Source of the DNA: Actinomadura opuntiae
GTDB lineage: Bacteria; Actinomycetota; Actinomycetes; Streptosporangiales; Streptosporangiaceae
NCBI RefSeq assembly: GCF_030283205.1
Contig: NZ_JASNWF010000002.1
Span: 496,001-560,000 of the forward strand
Length of the DNA: 64,000 nucleotides
Reading direction: 5' to 3'
The stretch's first letter is position 1. The number at the start of each line of letters is the position of its first letter. Of this stretch, positions 52,602 to 61,429 are shown one piece after another. The position numbers were made by a program, and so were the translations under genes. The notes under the pieces were generated by a model. That model had not been told where the DNA came from. It worked only from the letters and a program-made list of their open reading frames with translations, and made no database searches.

Positions 52602-53185
52602 CAGCGTCCGACCGCATGCCCGACCGCACCGCGACCGGCGGCCACATGCTGGTCCAGCACCGCGTGGTGTTCTCGCTCGGCAGCAACCTCGGCGACCGCC
52701 TGGACAACCTGCAGGAGGCGGTCGACGCCCTGTTCGACGCCCCCGGACTGGAGTTCGTGGCGTGCTCCCCGGTCTATGAGACACCGCCGTTCGCGCCGCC
52801 CGGGGAGACGCTCCCCGAACAGGGCGACTATCTGAACATCGTGGTCGTGGCCGACACCCGACTGCCACCCGAGAACCTGCTCGAGCGGGTGCTCAACATC
52901 GAGAACTCCCTGCGCCGCGTCCGCGAGGTCCGCTGGGGGCCGCGCACCCTGGACATCGACATCGTGGTGTTCGGCGACATCTCGTCCGACGACCCCGACC
53001 TGACCCTCCCGCACCCGCGCGCGCACGAGCGGGCGTTCGTGCTCGTGCCGTGGGCCGACATCGAGCCGGACGTGCTGCTGCCCGGGCACGGCCGCGTGGG
53101 CGACCTGGCGGAGGCCAAGCAGGCGGAAGGGGGCCCGTCGGCCGTTCGCCGCCGGAACGATCTGACCCTGCAGCAGCCTGCATGA
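52598..53185 (+). CDS. folK: 2-amino-4-hydroxy-6-hydroxymethyldihydropteridine pyrophosphokinase
   Basis: 195 aa from ATG 52598, overlapping folB by four bases, with AGGAGG within the folB end. Motifs: VVFSLGSNLGDRLDNLQEAV, VACSPVYETPPFAPPGE, ENSLRRVREVRWGPRTLDIDIVVFGD (metal and pterin binding), LPHPRAHERAFVLVPWADIEPD. It transfers pyrophosphate from ATP to the pterin to make the folP substrate. The C-terminus ends with a short polar tail. Confidence 0.96.
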   Translation: MTASDRMPDRTATGGHMLVQHRVVFSLGSNLGDRLDNLQEAVDALFDAPGLEFVACSPVYETPPFAPPGETLPEQGDYLNIVVVADTRLPPENLLERVLNIENSLRRVREVRWGPRTLDIDIVVFGDISSDDPDLTLPHPRAHERAFVLVPWADIEPDVLLPGHGRVGDLAEAKQAEGGPSAVRRRNDLTLQQPA

Positions 53186-53655
53186 GGCCGTCCCGCCCGC
53201 TGTTCCTCGTCGCCCTCGTGATCGTCGTGGCAGTGATCACCTGGGCGGTGTTGCGTTCCGCGTACGTCTCGCTGCCGCCACTGCCGTGGACGGCGGTGCC
53301 GACGCTGCTGCTGCTGGCGCTCGGTGAGGGGTTCACCGGGTACAACCTGCTGCGCCGTATCCGCCGCAAGCCGAACACCAGGCCGGTGGAGCCGCTCGCC
53401 GTCGCTCGCATGGCCGCGCTCGGGAAGGCGAGCGCGCACACCGCGGCGTTGATCGCCGGTGTCTTCGGCGGGTTCGCCGCCAGCCTGGCGGACTCGCTGG
53501 ACAAGTCGACCCCGCGGCACGACTTCTTCGTCAGCGTCGGCACGTTCCTGGCGGCCGTGGTGCTGGTCGGCGCCGCGTTCTTCCTGGAGTACGCGTGCCG
53601 CGTGCCGAAGGACCCCGACGAGGAGCAGCGCGACCGGAACGCCTCCCGGGCGTAG
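53182..53655 (+). CDS. DUF3180 membrane protein
   Basis: 157 aa from ATG 53182, overlapping folK by four bases. Four predicted membrane helices: ~residues 7-25, 35-52, 80-100 (with conserved KASAHTAALIAGVFGGFA) and 118-140 (GTFLAAVVLVGAAFFLEYAC). The KASAH motif and position at the end of the folate operon define the DUF3180 family, found only in actinobacteria; function unknown. Its stop lies 28 bases from the convergent nuoD stop. Confidence 0.93.
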   Translation: MRPSRPLFLVALVIVVAVITWAVLRSAYVSLPPLPWTAVPTLLLLALGEGFTGYNLLRRIRRKPNTRPVEPLAVARMAALGKASAHTAALIAGVFGGFAASLADSLDKSTPRHDFFVSVGTFLAAVVLVGAAFFLEYACRVPKDPDEEQRDRNASRA

Positions 53656-53683
53656 GCGTCCGGTAGCGCCGCTGCTCGCTGAG

Positions 53684-54832
53684 CTATTTGTCGATGTCGC
53701 CGACGACGAAGAACATCGAGCCTAGGATCGCGATCATGTCGGCTACCAGGTTGCCGGGCAGCAGTTCCGCCAGCACCTGGATGTTGTTGAACGAGGCGGA
53801 CCGCAGCTTCATCCGCCACGGCGTCTTCTCGCCACGCGACACCAGGTAGTAGCCGTTGATGCCGAGGGGATTCTCCGTCCAGGCGTAGGCGTGCCCCTCG
53901 GGCACCTTGAGGACCTTGGGCAGCCGCTGGTTGACGGGCCCGGGCGGCAGTTCGCCGAGCCTGTCCAGGCATGCATCGGCGAGGTCGAGGGACGCGTACA
54001 CCTGGTCAAGCAGGCACTCGAAACGGGCGAGGCAGTCACCTTCCTGCCGCGTGACCACCCGCACGTCGAGTTCCCCGTACGCGAGATACGGCTCGTCGCG
54101 CCGCAGGTCGAAATCGACACCGGACGCCCGCGCGATAGGGCCCGACACCCCGTACTGGAGGATCTGCTCCTGTGTGAGCACGCCGACGCCTCGTGTGCGC
54201 GCGCGGAAGATCTCATTGCCCATGATGAGATCGGCGATGTCGCCCATGCGGGAGCGGACCTCGGAGACCGCCGTCCGCGCGCGCGCCGTCCACCCCGCGG
54301 GCAGCTCGTCCTTCAAGCCGCCGACACGGTTGAACATGTAGTGCATGCGTCCGCCGGAGATCTCCTCCATCACCCGCTGCAACGCCTCGCGCTCGCGGAA
54401 CGAGTAGAAGATCGGCGTGATCGCGCCCACTTCCAGCGGATACGAGCCCAGGAACATCAGGTGGTTCAGGACCCGGTTGAGCTCGGCCAGCAGCGTCCTG
54501 GTCCACACCGCGCGGACCGGCACCTCCATGCCCAGCATCCGCTCGGCGGCGAGGACCACGCCGAGCTCGTTGGAGAACGCCGACAGCCAGTCGTGCCGAT
54601 TGGCGAGCACGATGATCTGCCGGAAGTCCCGCACCTCGAAAAGCTTCTCGGCGCCCCGGTGCATGTAGCCGACGATGGGCTCGGCCGCCGAGATCCGTTC
54701 GCCGTCCAAGGTCAGCCTCAGCCGGAGCACCCCGTGCGTGGACGGGTGCTGGGGGCCGATGTTCAACGTCATGTCCTCGGTCGCGAGCTCCTTGGCGCCC
54801 GCACCGATACCGACGATCCGCTCGGTGGTCAT
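53684..54832 (-). CDS. nuoD: Stand-alone NADH-quinone oxidoreductase subunit D
   Basis: 382 aa from ATG 54832. The 49-kDa-subunit hallmarks are present: [71 protein letters not shown] and the C-terminal [36 protein letters not shown]. In complex I this subunit forms the quinone site together with NuoB. No other nuo gene is in the window, yet such an orphan copy beside the folate cluster is conserved in streptomycetes and relatives (general knowledge), alongside a separate full nuo operon. Its partner is not known. Confidence 0.94.
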   Translation of the reverse strand: MTTERIVGIGAGAKELATEDMTLNIGPQHPSTHGVLRLRLTLDGERISAAEPIVGYMHRGAEKLFEVRDFRQIIVLANRHDWLSAFSNELGVVLAAERMLGMEVPVRAVWTRTLLAELNRVLNHLMFLGSYPLEVGAITPIFYSFREREALQRVMEEISGGRMHYMFNRVGGLKDELPAGWTARARTAVSEVRSRMGDIADLIMGNEIFRARTRGVGVLTQEQILQYGVSGPIARASGVDFDLRRDEPYLAYGELDVRVVTRQEGDCLARFECLLDQVYASLDLADACLDRLGELPPGPVNQRLPKVLKVPEGHAYAWTENPLGINGYYLVSRGEKTPWRMKLRSASFNNIQVLAELLPGNLVADMIAILGSMFFVVGDIDK

Positions 54833-54911
54833 GGTCGCGTCTCCGCCGCTCCGATCACCGCTTCATGGTCCCATGGCGGGCGGTGGCCGTTATCCGGTTG
54901 ACTAGGGGGCA

Positions 54912-55562
54912 ATGAACCCCAGCCAGAGCGGTTACCCGCACGATCCCGCGGACCCGTCACCGGGCCGGCCCGGTTTCGCGCCCGGCCCGGTCGGGCAGGC
55001 GCACGCCGTGGACGGACAGCAGGCGGGCGCCCACCCGCAGTCACCGGTCGCGGCGCCGCCGACGTACCGGGCCGACCAGGCGTTCGCCCCCGGAGACGGG
55101 CTCCAGTGGGCGACGATCTCCGGACGACACGCGCCGCACCGGCTGCTCACGGCAGTCCTGTGGGCGGTCCCGGTCGGCGCCGTGGGCGCGTACGTGGTGT
55201 GGCGCAACGGGGGCGCGGTCGCGGCCGCCATGTGGATCGCGGCGGCGCTGCTGGCGACCGTCGGTACGTGGGTCGTCGCCGAACTCGACCGCAGGTCGTT
55301 CGGCTATGTCGAGCGCGCGGACGACCTCGTCGTAACTCACGGCGTTTTCGTCAAGCGCCTCATCGTCGTCCCCTACGGCCGCATGCAGTTCGTGGACGTC
55401 ACCGCCGGGCTTCTCGAGCGGTGGATGGGGATCGCGACGGTGCGCTTGCACACGGCGGCCGCGGCGACGGACGCCGCCATTCCCGGCCTGCCTGCGCTGG
55501 AGGCCGCGCACCTGCGGGACCGTCTCGCCCAGAAGGGCGAGGCCAGGAGCATGGGCCTATGA
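54912..55562 (+). CDS. PH-domain membrane protein (YdbS-like)
   Basis: 216 aa from ATG 54912. A ~60-residue Pro/Gly-rich N-terminus is followed by two membrane helices (~residues 77-93 and 98-118) and one bacterial PH domain (bPH_2/DUF304): DRRSFGYVERADDLVVTHGVFVKRLIVVPYGRMQFVDVTAGLLERWMGIATVRLHTAAA. It ends by overlapping the next gene, which has two to three such domains. Bacillus YdbS and YdbT are the model pair; they affect resistance to some antibacterials and membrane-protein handling, with the mechanism still open. Confidence 0.9.
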   Translation: MNPSQSGYPHDPADPSPGRPGFAPGPVGQAHAVDGQQAGAHPQSPVAAPPTYRADQAFAPGDGLQWATISGRHAPHRLLTAVLWAVPVGAVGAYVVWRNGGAVAAAMWIAAALLATVGTWVVAELDRRSFGYVERADDLVVTHGVFVKRLIVVPYGRMQFVDVTAGLLERWMGIATVRLHTAAAATDAAIPGLPALEAAHLRDRLAQKGEARSMGL

Positions 55563-57082
55563 GCGGCCCTTACGGCCCGCCGTACGGAGCGCCTGGTCCT
55601 TATGGGCCGCAGCGAGGCCCGTACGGTCCGCCCGGACAACCGCCCTATGGGCCGCCCCGACCGCCCTACGGGCCACCTCGTCCTCCTTACGGGCCACCTC
55701 GCCCGCCCTATGGGCCTCCGTACGCCTACGGGCCGCCGCCCGGTTACCGGCCCCCTCCGCCTCCGATCCGGTTCTCCGAAGGGACGCATCGGCTGCATTG
55801 GGCGACGGCGCCGCTGCGCGCCTTCGTCTTCCTCATCATCTACTTCGTCCTACTCGGGTTCCCGCTGCTGCTGACCCAGACCCGAAGCGGCGTCGCGCTG
55901 GAGCTCACGCCCAGGGTGGTGACGCGCTTCCTCGTGGTGTCGGTGGTCATGACGGCGGTGGCCATCGGTTCCGGCCTGTGGACCTGGCTGGCCCTGCGTT
56001 TCCGCGTCGATGGCGACGACCTCGTGGTCGAAACGGGGCTCCTCCGTAAGCGCGCGCGCCGCATCCCGCTCTCGCGCATCCAGGCCATCGACGTCGTCCG
56101 TCCGCTCGTGACGCGGGTGTTCGCCTTGGCGGAGGTCCGTGTCGAGCTCGCGGGCGGTGAGCAGAGCGAGATCGCGCTGCGCTATCTCGGACGCCACTCC
56201 GCCCAGCAGTTGCGCGCCGAACTCCTTGCGCGCGCGGCCGGTCTCCCCGGGCACACGCCTGAGGCGCCTGAGCGGCATATGTGGCGCGTCCCGTTCGGGA
56301 ACCTGCTCGCCTCGCTGCTTCTACGGCTGCCGGTGCTCGGCACGGGGATCGGTTTTTTCGCGACGCTGGTGTTCCTCGTGGTGTACGCCGAGGGCGGCAT
56401 CCTCGCGGTCACGGTCCCTATTCTGCTCGGGCTCATCCGGGCAGTCATCGCCCCGCTGGTGATGTACGCCAACTTCACGGTCGCGATGTCACCGGACGGG
56501 ATAAGGCTGCGGTACGGGCTGCTGGAGACGCGGATGCAGACGCTTCCGCCTGGCCGTATCCAGGCCGTCAGCATCGTCGAACCGGCGATCTGGCGCAGAG
56601 TCGGATGGGCGCGCGTCGAGGTCACCGTCGCCGGGTACGCGGGGGAGCGCCAGGCACTCTCCTCGACGCTGCTGCCGATCGCGCCCCGGCACGTCGCCAT
56701 GCATCTCGTCTCACAGGTCTTCCCCGGCACCCACATCGACGCCGTGCCGCTCGTCCCCGCCTCGTCGAAGGCGATCGCGGTCGACCGGGCGGACGGCGCC
56801 GGCGCCGACGACGTGGTCTTCGTGGCGCGGCACGGATGGCCCTGCCTGCGCACGGACGTGATCGCTCATGCGCGCGCGCAGAGCGTCCGGCTCACGGTGA
56901 ACCCGTTCCAGCGCTTGTTCGGCCTGGCCACCGTCCACGTCGACGCGCCGCCGGGACCGGTCCGGGTGGCCGCCGCCGACCGGGAGGTCGGCGAGGCCCG
57001 CGCGATCGTCGAGTCGGCCTCCCGCCGCGCGCAGGCCGCCCGCAGCGCTGGCGGAGACCCCGCCCACTGGGCCGCTCGCTGA
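55559..57082 (+). CDS. PH-domain membrane protein (YdbT-like)
   Basis: 507 aa from ATG 55559, overlapping its partner by four bases. The N-terminus is a PPYGPPR repeat region (~residues 8-60). Paired membrane helices follow at ~83-103 and 120-140, then a first PH domain (RVDGDDLVVETGLLRKRARRIPLSRIQAIDVVRP), more helices at ~255-300, and a second (DGIRLRYGLLETRMQTLPPGRIQAVSIVEP) and third (HGWPCLRTDVIAHARAQSVRLTVNPFQRLFGLATVHVDAP) PH copy. This is the YdbT architecture; it probably forms a complex with the previous protein in the membrane. Confidence 0.9.
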   Translation: MSGPYGPPYGAPGPYGPQRGPYGPPGQPPYGPPRPPYGPPRPPYGPPRPPYGPPYAYGPPPGYRPPPPPIRFSEGTHRLHWATAPLRAFVFLIIYFVLLGFPLLLTQTRSGVALELTPRVVTRFLVVSVVMTAVAIGSGLWTWLALRFRVDGDDLVVETGLLRKRARRIPLSRIQAIDVVRPLVTRVFALAEVRVELAGGEQSEIALRYLGRHSAQQLRAELLARAAGLPGHTPEAPERHMWRVPFGNLLASLLLRLPVLGTGIGFFATLVFLVVYAEGGILAVTVPILLGLIRAVIAPLVMYANFTVAMSPDGIRLRYGLLETRMQTLPPGRIQAVSIVEPAIWRRVGWARVEVTVAGYAGERQALSSTLLPIAPRHVAMHLVSQVFPGTHIDAVPLVPASSKAIAVDRADGAGADDVVFVARHGWPCLRTDVIAHARAQSVRLTVNPFQRLFGLATVHVDAPPGPVRVAAADREVGEARAIVESASRRAQAARSAGGDPAHWAAR

Positions 57083-57163
57083 CGGACGGGGTTATCCACA
57101 GAACGACGTTCTACTTCCCTGGTCATCGGCGACCGCCGAGCATGAATGGCGTGCACCGAATCG

Positions 57164-58003
57164 TCAGGAGGACGTCGTGAACAGTTCGTGGACGCGTGCG
57201 GCAAAGCCGGTGGGGAACGAGGTGTTGCCGTTGTGGCCGCCGGGGAACTCCTCGATCGGACGTCCGAGCAGCATCGACAGCTCGACCGCGCACTGGTGGT
57301 TCCAGGCCTTCGTGGAGTCCTTACCGGCTGCGGGAATGATCCGGGTGTGCGCCGCGGCGGCGGCGACCTCGGCCGGGCCGAGCGCGTCCATGCGGCACTG
57401 GGGGATGTCGTTGGCCAGGTAGTAGCCGAAGTTGGCCGCCCGCTCCTCGGTCATCGGAGCGGCGACGACGCCGGCCTCCGTCTCGATCCGGGCGGGGTCC
57501 AGGCCGGTGAGCGCGGCCGCCAGCGGCACGGCGGCGCGCCAGCCGTCCGTCCGGTACACCTCCTCGATCTCGGCGAGCCGGCGTTCGATGTCGGCGCGGT
57601 CGGCGGCCGACAGCAGACCGGGGGTCGCGGGGTCGTGGGCGATGAGGGCGGAGAGCTGCCCGGGGTGCGCCGCCGCCAGGTGCAGTCCGTACAGGGCGCC
57701 GAGGCTGCACCCGAGCATGAGGGCGGGCTCGTCGGTCAACGCGGCGAGCAGGTGGTGCACGTCCTCGGCGTGCATGGCGGGCGTCACCGGGACGGACGGA
57801 TCGTCGACCTTCGTCCGGGAAAGGCCCCGGCGGTCATAGGTGACGACCGTGTAGGGCCCGACGAGCCGGTCGACGAGATCGGCGGTCCTGCGGGCGTCGC
57901 CCTCGCCGCTCTGCCCGATGATCAGCAGCGGCCCGTCCCCGCGGACCTCGTAGTACACCTGCGCGCCGGGCACCAGCAGCATCGCGGTCTTGGTCGCGTC
58001 CAT
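57164..58003 (-). CDS. Alpha/beta hydrolase controlled by a divergent MarR regulator
   Basis: 279 aa from ATG 58003 with AGGAGG seven bases upstream. The core has LLIIGQSGEGDAR at the oxyanion loop, TYDRRGLSRTK, the Ser elbow LMLGCSLGALYGLHLA, and GGHNGNTSFP with the catalytic His near the C-terminus; the acid is not certain. This is the subgroup of small-molecule hydrolases with Ser rather than Asp nucleophiles. It is divergent from a MarR-type regulator, and the 46-bp dyad at 58033-58078 lies between. It may detoxify a phenolic or lactone-type compound sensed by the regulator; this is inference. Confidence 0.88.
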   Translation of the reverse strand: MDATKTAMLLVPGAQVYYEVRGDGPLLIIGQSGEGDARRTADLVDRLVGPYTVVTYDRRGLSRTKVDDPSVPVTPAMHAEDVHHLLAALTDEPALMLGCSLGALYGLHLAAAHPGQLSALIAHDPATPGLLSAADRADIERRLAEIEEVYRTDGWRAAVPLAAALTGLDPARIETEAGVVAAPMTEERAANFGYYLANDIPQCRMDALGPAEVAAAAAHTRIIPAAGKDSTKAWNHQCAVELSMLLGRPIEEFPGGHNGNTSFPTGFAARVHELFTTSS

Positions 58004-58032
58004 CCCGCGTCCTCCTGGAGAGTCAATGTAAG

Positions 58033-58078
58033 TACATCTCAATAGATACATCGAAATCGATGTATCTGTCCAGATGTA
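58033..58078. promoter_or_regulatory. 46-bp nested dyad operator between hydrolase and MarR genes
   Basis: An inner perfect palindrome GATACATCGA - AA - TCGATGTATC (58045-58066) is enclosed by outer arms TACATCT (58033-58039) and AGATGTA (58072-58078) on the same centre of symmetry. The AT-rich dyad stands out in GC-rich DNA and covers both divergent promoters, so it is the probable MarR operator. Confidence 0.85.
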
Positions 58079-58089
58079 AGTTGGGAGGC

Positions 58090-58536
58090 GTGAACGGAGT
58101 CGAGCTGTTCCTGCTGGGGCGGACCCTGATGAAGATCGGCGAGGAGGCGATGCCGGCGCCGCGCGGCGGCCCGGCGGGCGGCACCCGCGCGGTCTTGATC
58201 GTGCTGAGCGACATCGTCGACCACCCCGACACCGCGATCGGGGAGATCGCCGAGCGGACCGGCCTGCCGCAGAGCCAGGTCTCCACCGCCGTCGCGCGGC
58301 TCCGGAAGACCGGCTCGGTGGTGACCGCCCCCGACCCGGACGATCGCCGCCGCTCCCTGGTCCGCAAGGCCGACGAGGTCTCCGACCGCGTCGCCGAGGT
58401 ACGCGCCACCACCATCGACGCCGCCCTGACAGCGGCACTCGGCGGAAACGAGCACCTCCCGGAGGTGACGGAAGCCCTCACCACCCTCTCCCGCCACCTC
58501 TCCCCAAAAAACCTCACCCCCCGCCCCCACCCCTGA
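58090..58536 (+). CDS. MarR family transcriptional regulator
   Basis: 148 aa from GTG 58090; GGAGG is only one base upstream, so an earlier in-frame TTG (58081) cannot be excluded. The winged helix is ILSDIVDHPDTAIGEIAERTGLPQSQVSTAVARLRKTGSVVTAPDPDDRRRSLVR-type: recognition helix SQVSTAVARL and wing DDRRRSLVRK. The likely operator is the nested dyad just before the gene. Its target is the divergent alpha/beta hydrolase. Confidence 0.88.
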   Translation: MNGVELFLLGRTLMKIGEEAMPAPRGGPAGGTRAVLIVLSDIVDHPDTAIGEIAERTGLPQSQVSTAVARLRKTGSVVTAPDPDDRRRSLVRKADEVSDRVAEVRATTIDAALTAALGGNEHLPEVTEALTTLSRHLSPKNLTPRPHP

Positions 58537-58538
58537 CC

Positions 58539-58770
58539 CCCACCCCCGCCCACCCCAACCCCACGCCCACCGCGCCGTGCCCCCACCGCGCCGCGCTCCA
58601 CCTCGCCGCGCCCGACCGGACCGCGCTCCACCGCGCCGTGGCCTACCGCGCCGTGACCTACCGCGCCGCTTGGGACGCTCCGCGGGTTGGAGCGGCCGTC
58701 TGGTGGGTCGCGCTGTCCGGGGGTCGGGTTGTTTGGGGGTGGTGGGGGTGGGGGCGGCTTATTGTCTGGG
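58539..58770. repeat. C-rich then G-rich low-complexity stretch before the P450 gene
   Basis: 58539-58640 is C-rich with CACCGCGCCG-type repeats; 58725-58770 is G-rich with four or more runs of G (GGGTTG, GGGGGTGG, GGGGGTGGGGG) able to form a G-quadruplex on the plus strand. The two parts are roughly complementary. No gene is seen; the P450 start is just downstream. Confidence 0.6.
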
Positions 58771-58771
58771 G

Positions 58772-59980
58772 GTGGGTGAATTTGGGTACGAGCCGTGGTC
58801 TGCGGAGTTCGTGGCGAATCCGTATCCGGTGTTCGAGACGCTGCGGGCGGAACGGCCGGTGTTCTTCCATGAGGCGACCGGGCAGTGGGTGGTCAGCCGG
58901 TACGAGGACGTCGACGCGTTGCTGCGGGACAGGCGGCTCGGCCGTTCGTACCTGCACGTGGCCGGGCACGAGGAGTTCGGGCAGGAGCCGGAGGCGGAGT
59001 TCCTCAAGCCGTTCTGGGACCTCATCCGGGCCGGGATGCTCGACGTCGAGCCGCCCACGCACACGCGGCTGCGGCGGCTGGTGTCCAAGGCGTTCACGGC
59101 GCGGATGGTCGAGGGACTGCGGCCGACGATTCGGAGGCTGGCCGGGGAACTGGCCGGGGCGCTCGCCGCCGAGGGCGGCGGCGACCTGATCGCCGCGGTC
59201 GCCGAGCCGCTGCCGGTCACGGTGATCGCCGAGATGCTCGGCGTGCCCGCGGCGGACCGTCCGCTGTTGCGTCCCTGGTCCGCGGACATCTGCGGCATGT
59301 ACGAGCTGAACCCGCCCGAGGAGGCGCAGCGGACGGCGGTCCGCGCGGCGGTGGAGTTCTCCGACTACCTGCGGGAACTGGCCCGGTCGCGGCGGAAGGA
59401 GCCGCGGGACGATCTGATCAGCGCGCTCGCCCAGGTCGTGGACGATGGGGACCGGCTGACCGAGGACGAGCTGATCGGCACCTGCGTCCTGCTGCTCAAC
59501 GCGGGGCACGAGGCCACCGTCAACGCGACCGGTAACGGGTGGTGGACGCTGTTCCGCAATCCCGGCGAGCTGGAGCGGCTTCGGCGGGACGGCTCGCTCG
59601 TGCCCACGGCCGTCGAGGAACTGCTGCGCTACGACACCCCGGCGCCGATGTTCGAGCGCTGGGTGCTGGAGGACGTCACCGTCGCGGGTGTGGACATTCC
59701 GCGCGGTGCCGAAGTGGCGCTGCAGTTCGCGTCCGCGAATCGGGACCCCGAGGTGTTCGCCGATCCCGACCGGCTCGACCTCGCTCGCGACCCGAATCCG
59801 CACATCACGTTCGGCCTCGGCATCCATTACTGCCTCGGCGCCCCGCTGGCCCGGATCGAACTGGCCGAGTCCCTGGCAGCGCTGCTCCGGCTGGCCCCGG
59901 ACCTGCGGCTGGTCTCCGAGCCGGAATGGAAGCCCGGCTTCGTCCTGCGCGGCCTGCAGGCCCTCCACGTGGAGTGCTGA
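58772..59980 (+). CDS. Cytochrome P450
   Basis: 402 aa from GTG 58772; TATTGT (58761-58766) about six bases upstream could be a -10, suggesting a leaderless start. I-helix LLNAGHEATVNATGN (oxygen-binding A-G-x-E-T), the ExxR pair in VEELLRYDTPAP with the following Arg, and the heme loop FGLGIHYCLGAPLARIE with Cys354 as heme ligand are all intact. This is a soluble class I bacterial P450 needing external ferredoxin; none is adjacent. Typical length of ~400 aa. The substrate cannot be told; low-complexity DNA precedes the gene. Confidence 0.94.
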   Translation: MGEFGYEPWSAEFVANPYPVFETLRAERPVFFHEATGQWVVSRYEDVDALLRDRRLGRSYLHVAGHEEFGQEPEAEFLKPFWDLIRAGMLDVEPPTHTRLRRLVSKAFTARMVEGLRPTIRRLAGELAGALAAEGGGDLIAAVAEPLPVTVIAEMLGVPAADRPLLRPWSADICGMYELNPPEEAQRTAVRAAVEFSDYLRELARSRRKEPRDDLISALAQVVDDGDRLTEDELIGTCVLLLNAGHEATVNATGNGWWTLFRNPGELERLRRDGSLVPTAVEELLRYDTPAPMFERWVLEDVTVAGVDIPRGAEVALQFASANRDPEVFADPDRLDLARDPNPHITFGLGIHYCLGAPLARIELAESLAALLRLAPDLRLVSEPEWKPGFVLRGLQALHVEC

Positions 59981-60307
59981 ACGCGGTGGGCTCGACCGCG
60001 TCTATCAGGCCCGGCGGACCTGTACGGGTGACAGGGGTCTTCACCAGACCGTCATGCTCATGGCCGGTAGGAGGGCGCTGAGGTCGAGCCGGTAGGTGGC
60101 GGGCCGGTTAGTGCGGACGAAACGCTCTGCAGGTCGTAGATCTCTGCGGGTGTCGGCGGTGAGTGGAGCGCCCGCCGGGCAGGCGTTCGGCCGCTTGCCG
60201 TGGCCGTGTGGGGACCGTCGAGAAGCCTCGACCAGTACCAAGTACGTGCACCCGCTTATCGATGGTGGTTGTGCGGCCGCGGTCCTTGCCGGCTGCCGGA
60301 GTGTGAG
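59981..60307. other. 327-bp region without a recognised gene
   Basis: Between the convergent P450 and methyltransferase stop codons. Short open frames on the minus strand (60041-60241) have no ribosome site or familiar sequence. No clear terminator with a long stem was found. Decayed coding DNA is possible but not demonstrated. Confidence 0.4.
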
Positions 60308-61324
60308 TCAGAGGGCGGTGAGTGAGGTGGGCATGGGGATGCCGACTGTTTGGGCGAGCCAGCCGAAGCCGCCCAGGCCGGACGGGTCGGTGAGTTCGGC
60401 CTCCTCGCCGGCGCGGCACAGGGCGGCGAGGTAGCCGCGGGGGTCGCTGTGGGCCAGGGACAGGGGCGGGCGGGCGCCGGAGAGGCCCAACGCGAGGAGG
60501 GCGGCGCGCTGGGTCGTGAGCAGGGTGGACGTGGCGCCGGCCCGTTCGCCCGCGGCGGTGCAGGCGTCGAGGGCGACATGCGCCGTCACGTCGCAGGAGC
60601 CGTCCGGGACGGCGGGGACGGTCGCGCCGTCGCGGTAGCCGGTGAGGGTGCCGTACGGGGGGCGGGTGTCGCGGGCGTGCGAGTAGTCCACGGCGATCGC
60701 CAGACCCCGGTCGAGGCGTCCGACCACCGAGGCCCACGCGGCGCAGCGCGGATGCCCGATCTCGGCGCGGTCGCCCGGTTCGTGGAGCGGCCACCAGCGG
60801 TCCAGCCAGTCGCGGTCCTCGGCGGACGGCTCAGCGCCGGGGCGCTCGCTGCCGCTGGACGGGTCGACCAGCACGGTGCGGGCGCCGTCCGGGGTCTGCT
60901 CGACGACGTCCAGGGGGATGTTGTCGAGCCACTCGTTGGCCACGGCGAGGCCGGTGATGCGGTCGGGAAGGTCGGCGCGCCAGGTGATGGACGCCGGAAT
61001 GTCGGGGGGGCGTGGTGCTATCTCCACGGCGGTGGGGACCAGCCGGGAGGTGATGCCGGGGGGAAGGCAGGCGAGGATGTTGCCGAGCAGGCGGCCCGAG
61101 CCGGCGCCGATGTCGACGAGGTCGAGCCGGGCGGGGTGGCCGAGCGCGGTGTCGACGTCGAGCAGGAGCCGGGCGATCGCGGTGGCGAAGCGCGGCGAGG
61201 CGTGCACCGAGGTGCGGAAATGCTCGGCGGGGCGCTCTCCCCGCCGGTAGAAGCCGCCCTCTCCGTACAGTGCCCGCTCCATCGCGGTGCGCCATGTCAG
61301 CCACTCGGTAACCAACGCCGCCAC
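60308..61324 (-). CDS. SAM-dependent methyltransferase, MidA/NDUFAF7-like
   Basis: 338 aa from GTG 61324; ATG 61360 is an alternative and neither has a good ribosome site. Family features: MERALYGEGGFYRRGERPAEHFRTSVHASPRFATAIARLL at the start, SAM-binding DLVDIGAGSGRLLGNIL, ITGLAVANEWLDNIPLDVVE (ANE-x-x-D motif) and LAIAVDYSH. Mitochondrial NDUFAF7 methylates an arginine of the NDUFS2 (NuoD-like) subunit of complex I during assembly. The orphan nuoD lies 5.5 kb away in this window, a suggestive but unproven link; bacterial relatives may have other targets. Confidence 0.85.
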   Translation of the reverse strand: MAALVTEWLTWRTAMERALYGEGGFYRRGERPAEHFRTSVHASPRFATAIARLLLDVDTALGHPARLDLVDIGAGSGRLLGNILACLPPGITSRLVPTAVEIAPRPPDIPASITWRADLPDRITGLAVANEWLDNIPLDVVEQTPDGARTVLVDPSSGSERPGAEPSAEDRDWLDRWWPLHEPGDRAEIGHPRCAAWASVVGRLDRGLAIAVDYSHARDTRPPYGTLTGYRDGATVPAVPDGSCDVTAHVALDACTAAGERAGATSTLLTTQRAALLALGLSGARPPLSLAHSDPRGYLAALCRAGEEAELTDPSGLGGFGWLAQTVGIPMPTSLTAL

Positions 61325-61429
61325 GTCCGTGACGTTACCGTGGGACGGCCTCCGGACCATCCCTGTGGCGGACACCGGTCCGACTTGCGGCTGATCCCGG
61401 CCTGACCAGCGGCTACATACGCTGTCCGC

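Noticed and set aside
57164..58003. Extension of the hydrolase through the 46-bp dyad to an upstream start
   Set aside because: AGGAGG seven bases before ATG 58003 fixes the start; the dyad is regulatory.
59981..60307. Small minus-strand gene at 60041-60241
   Set aside because: No ribosome site, odd composition, no recognisable similarity; may be chance.
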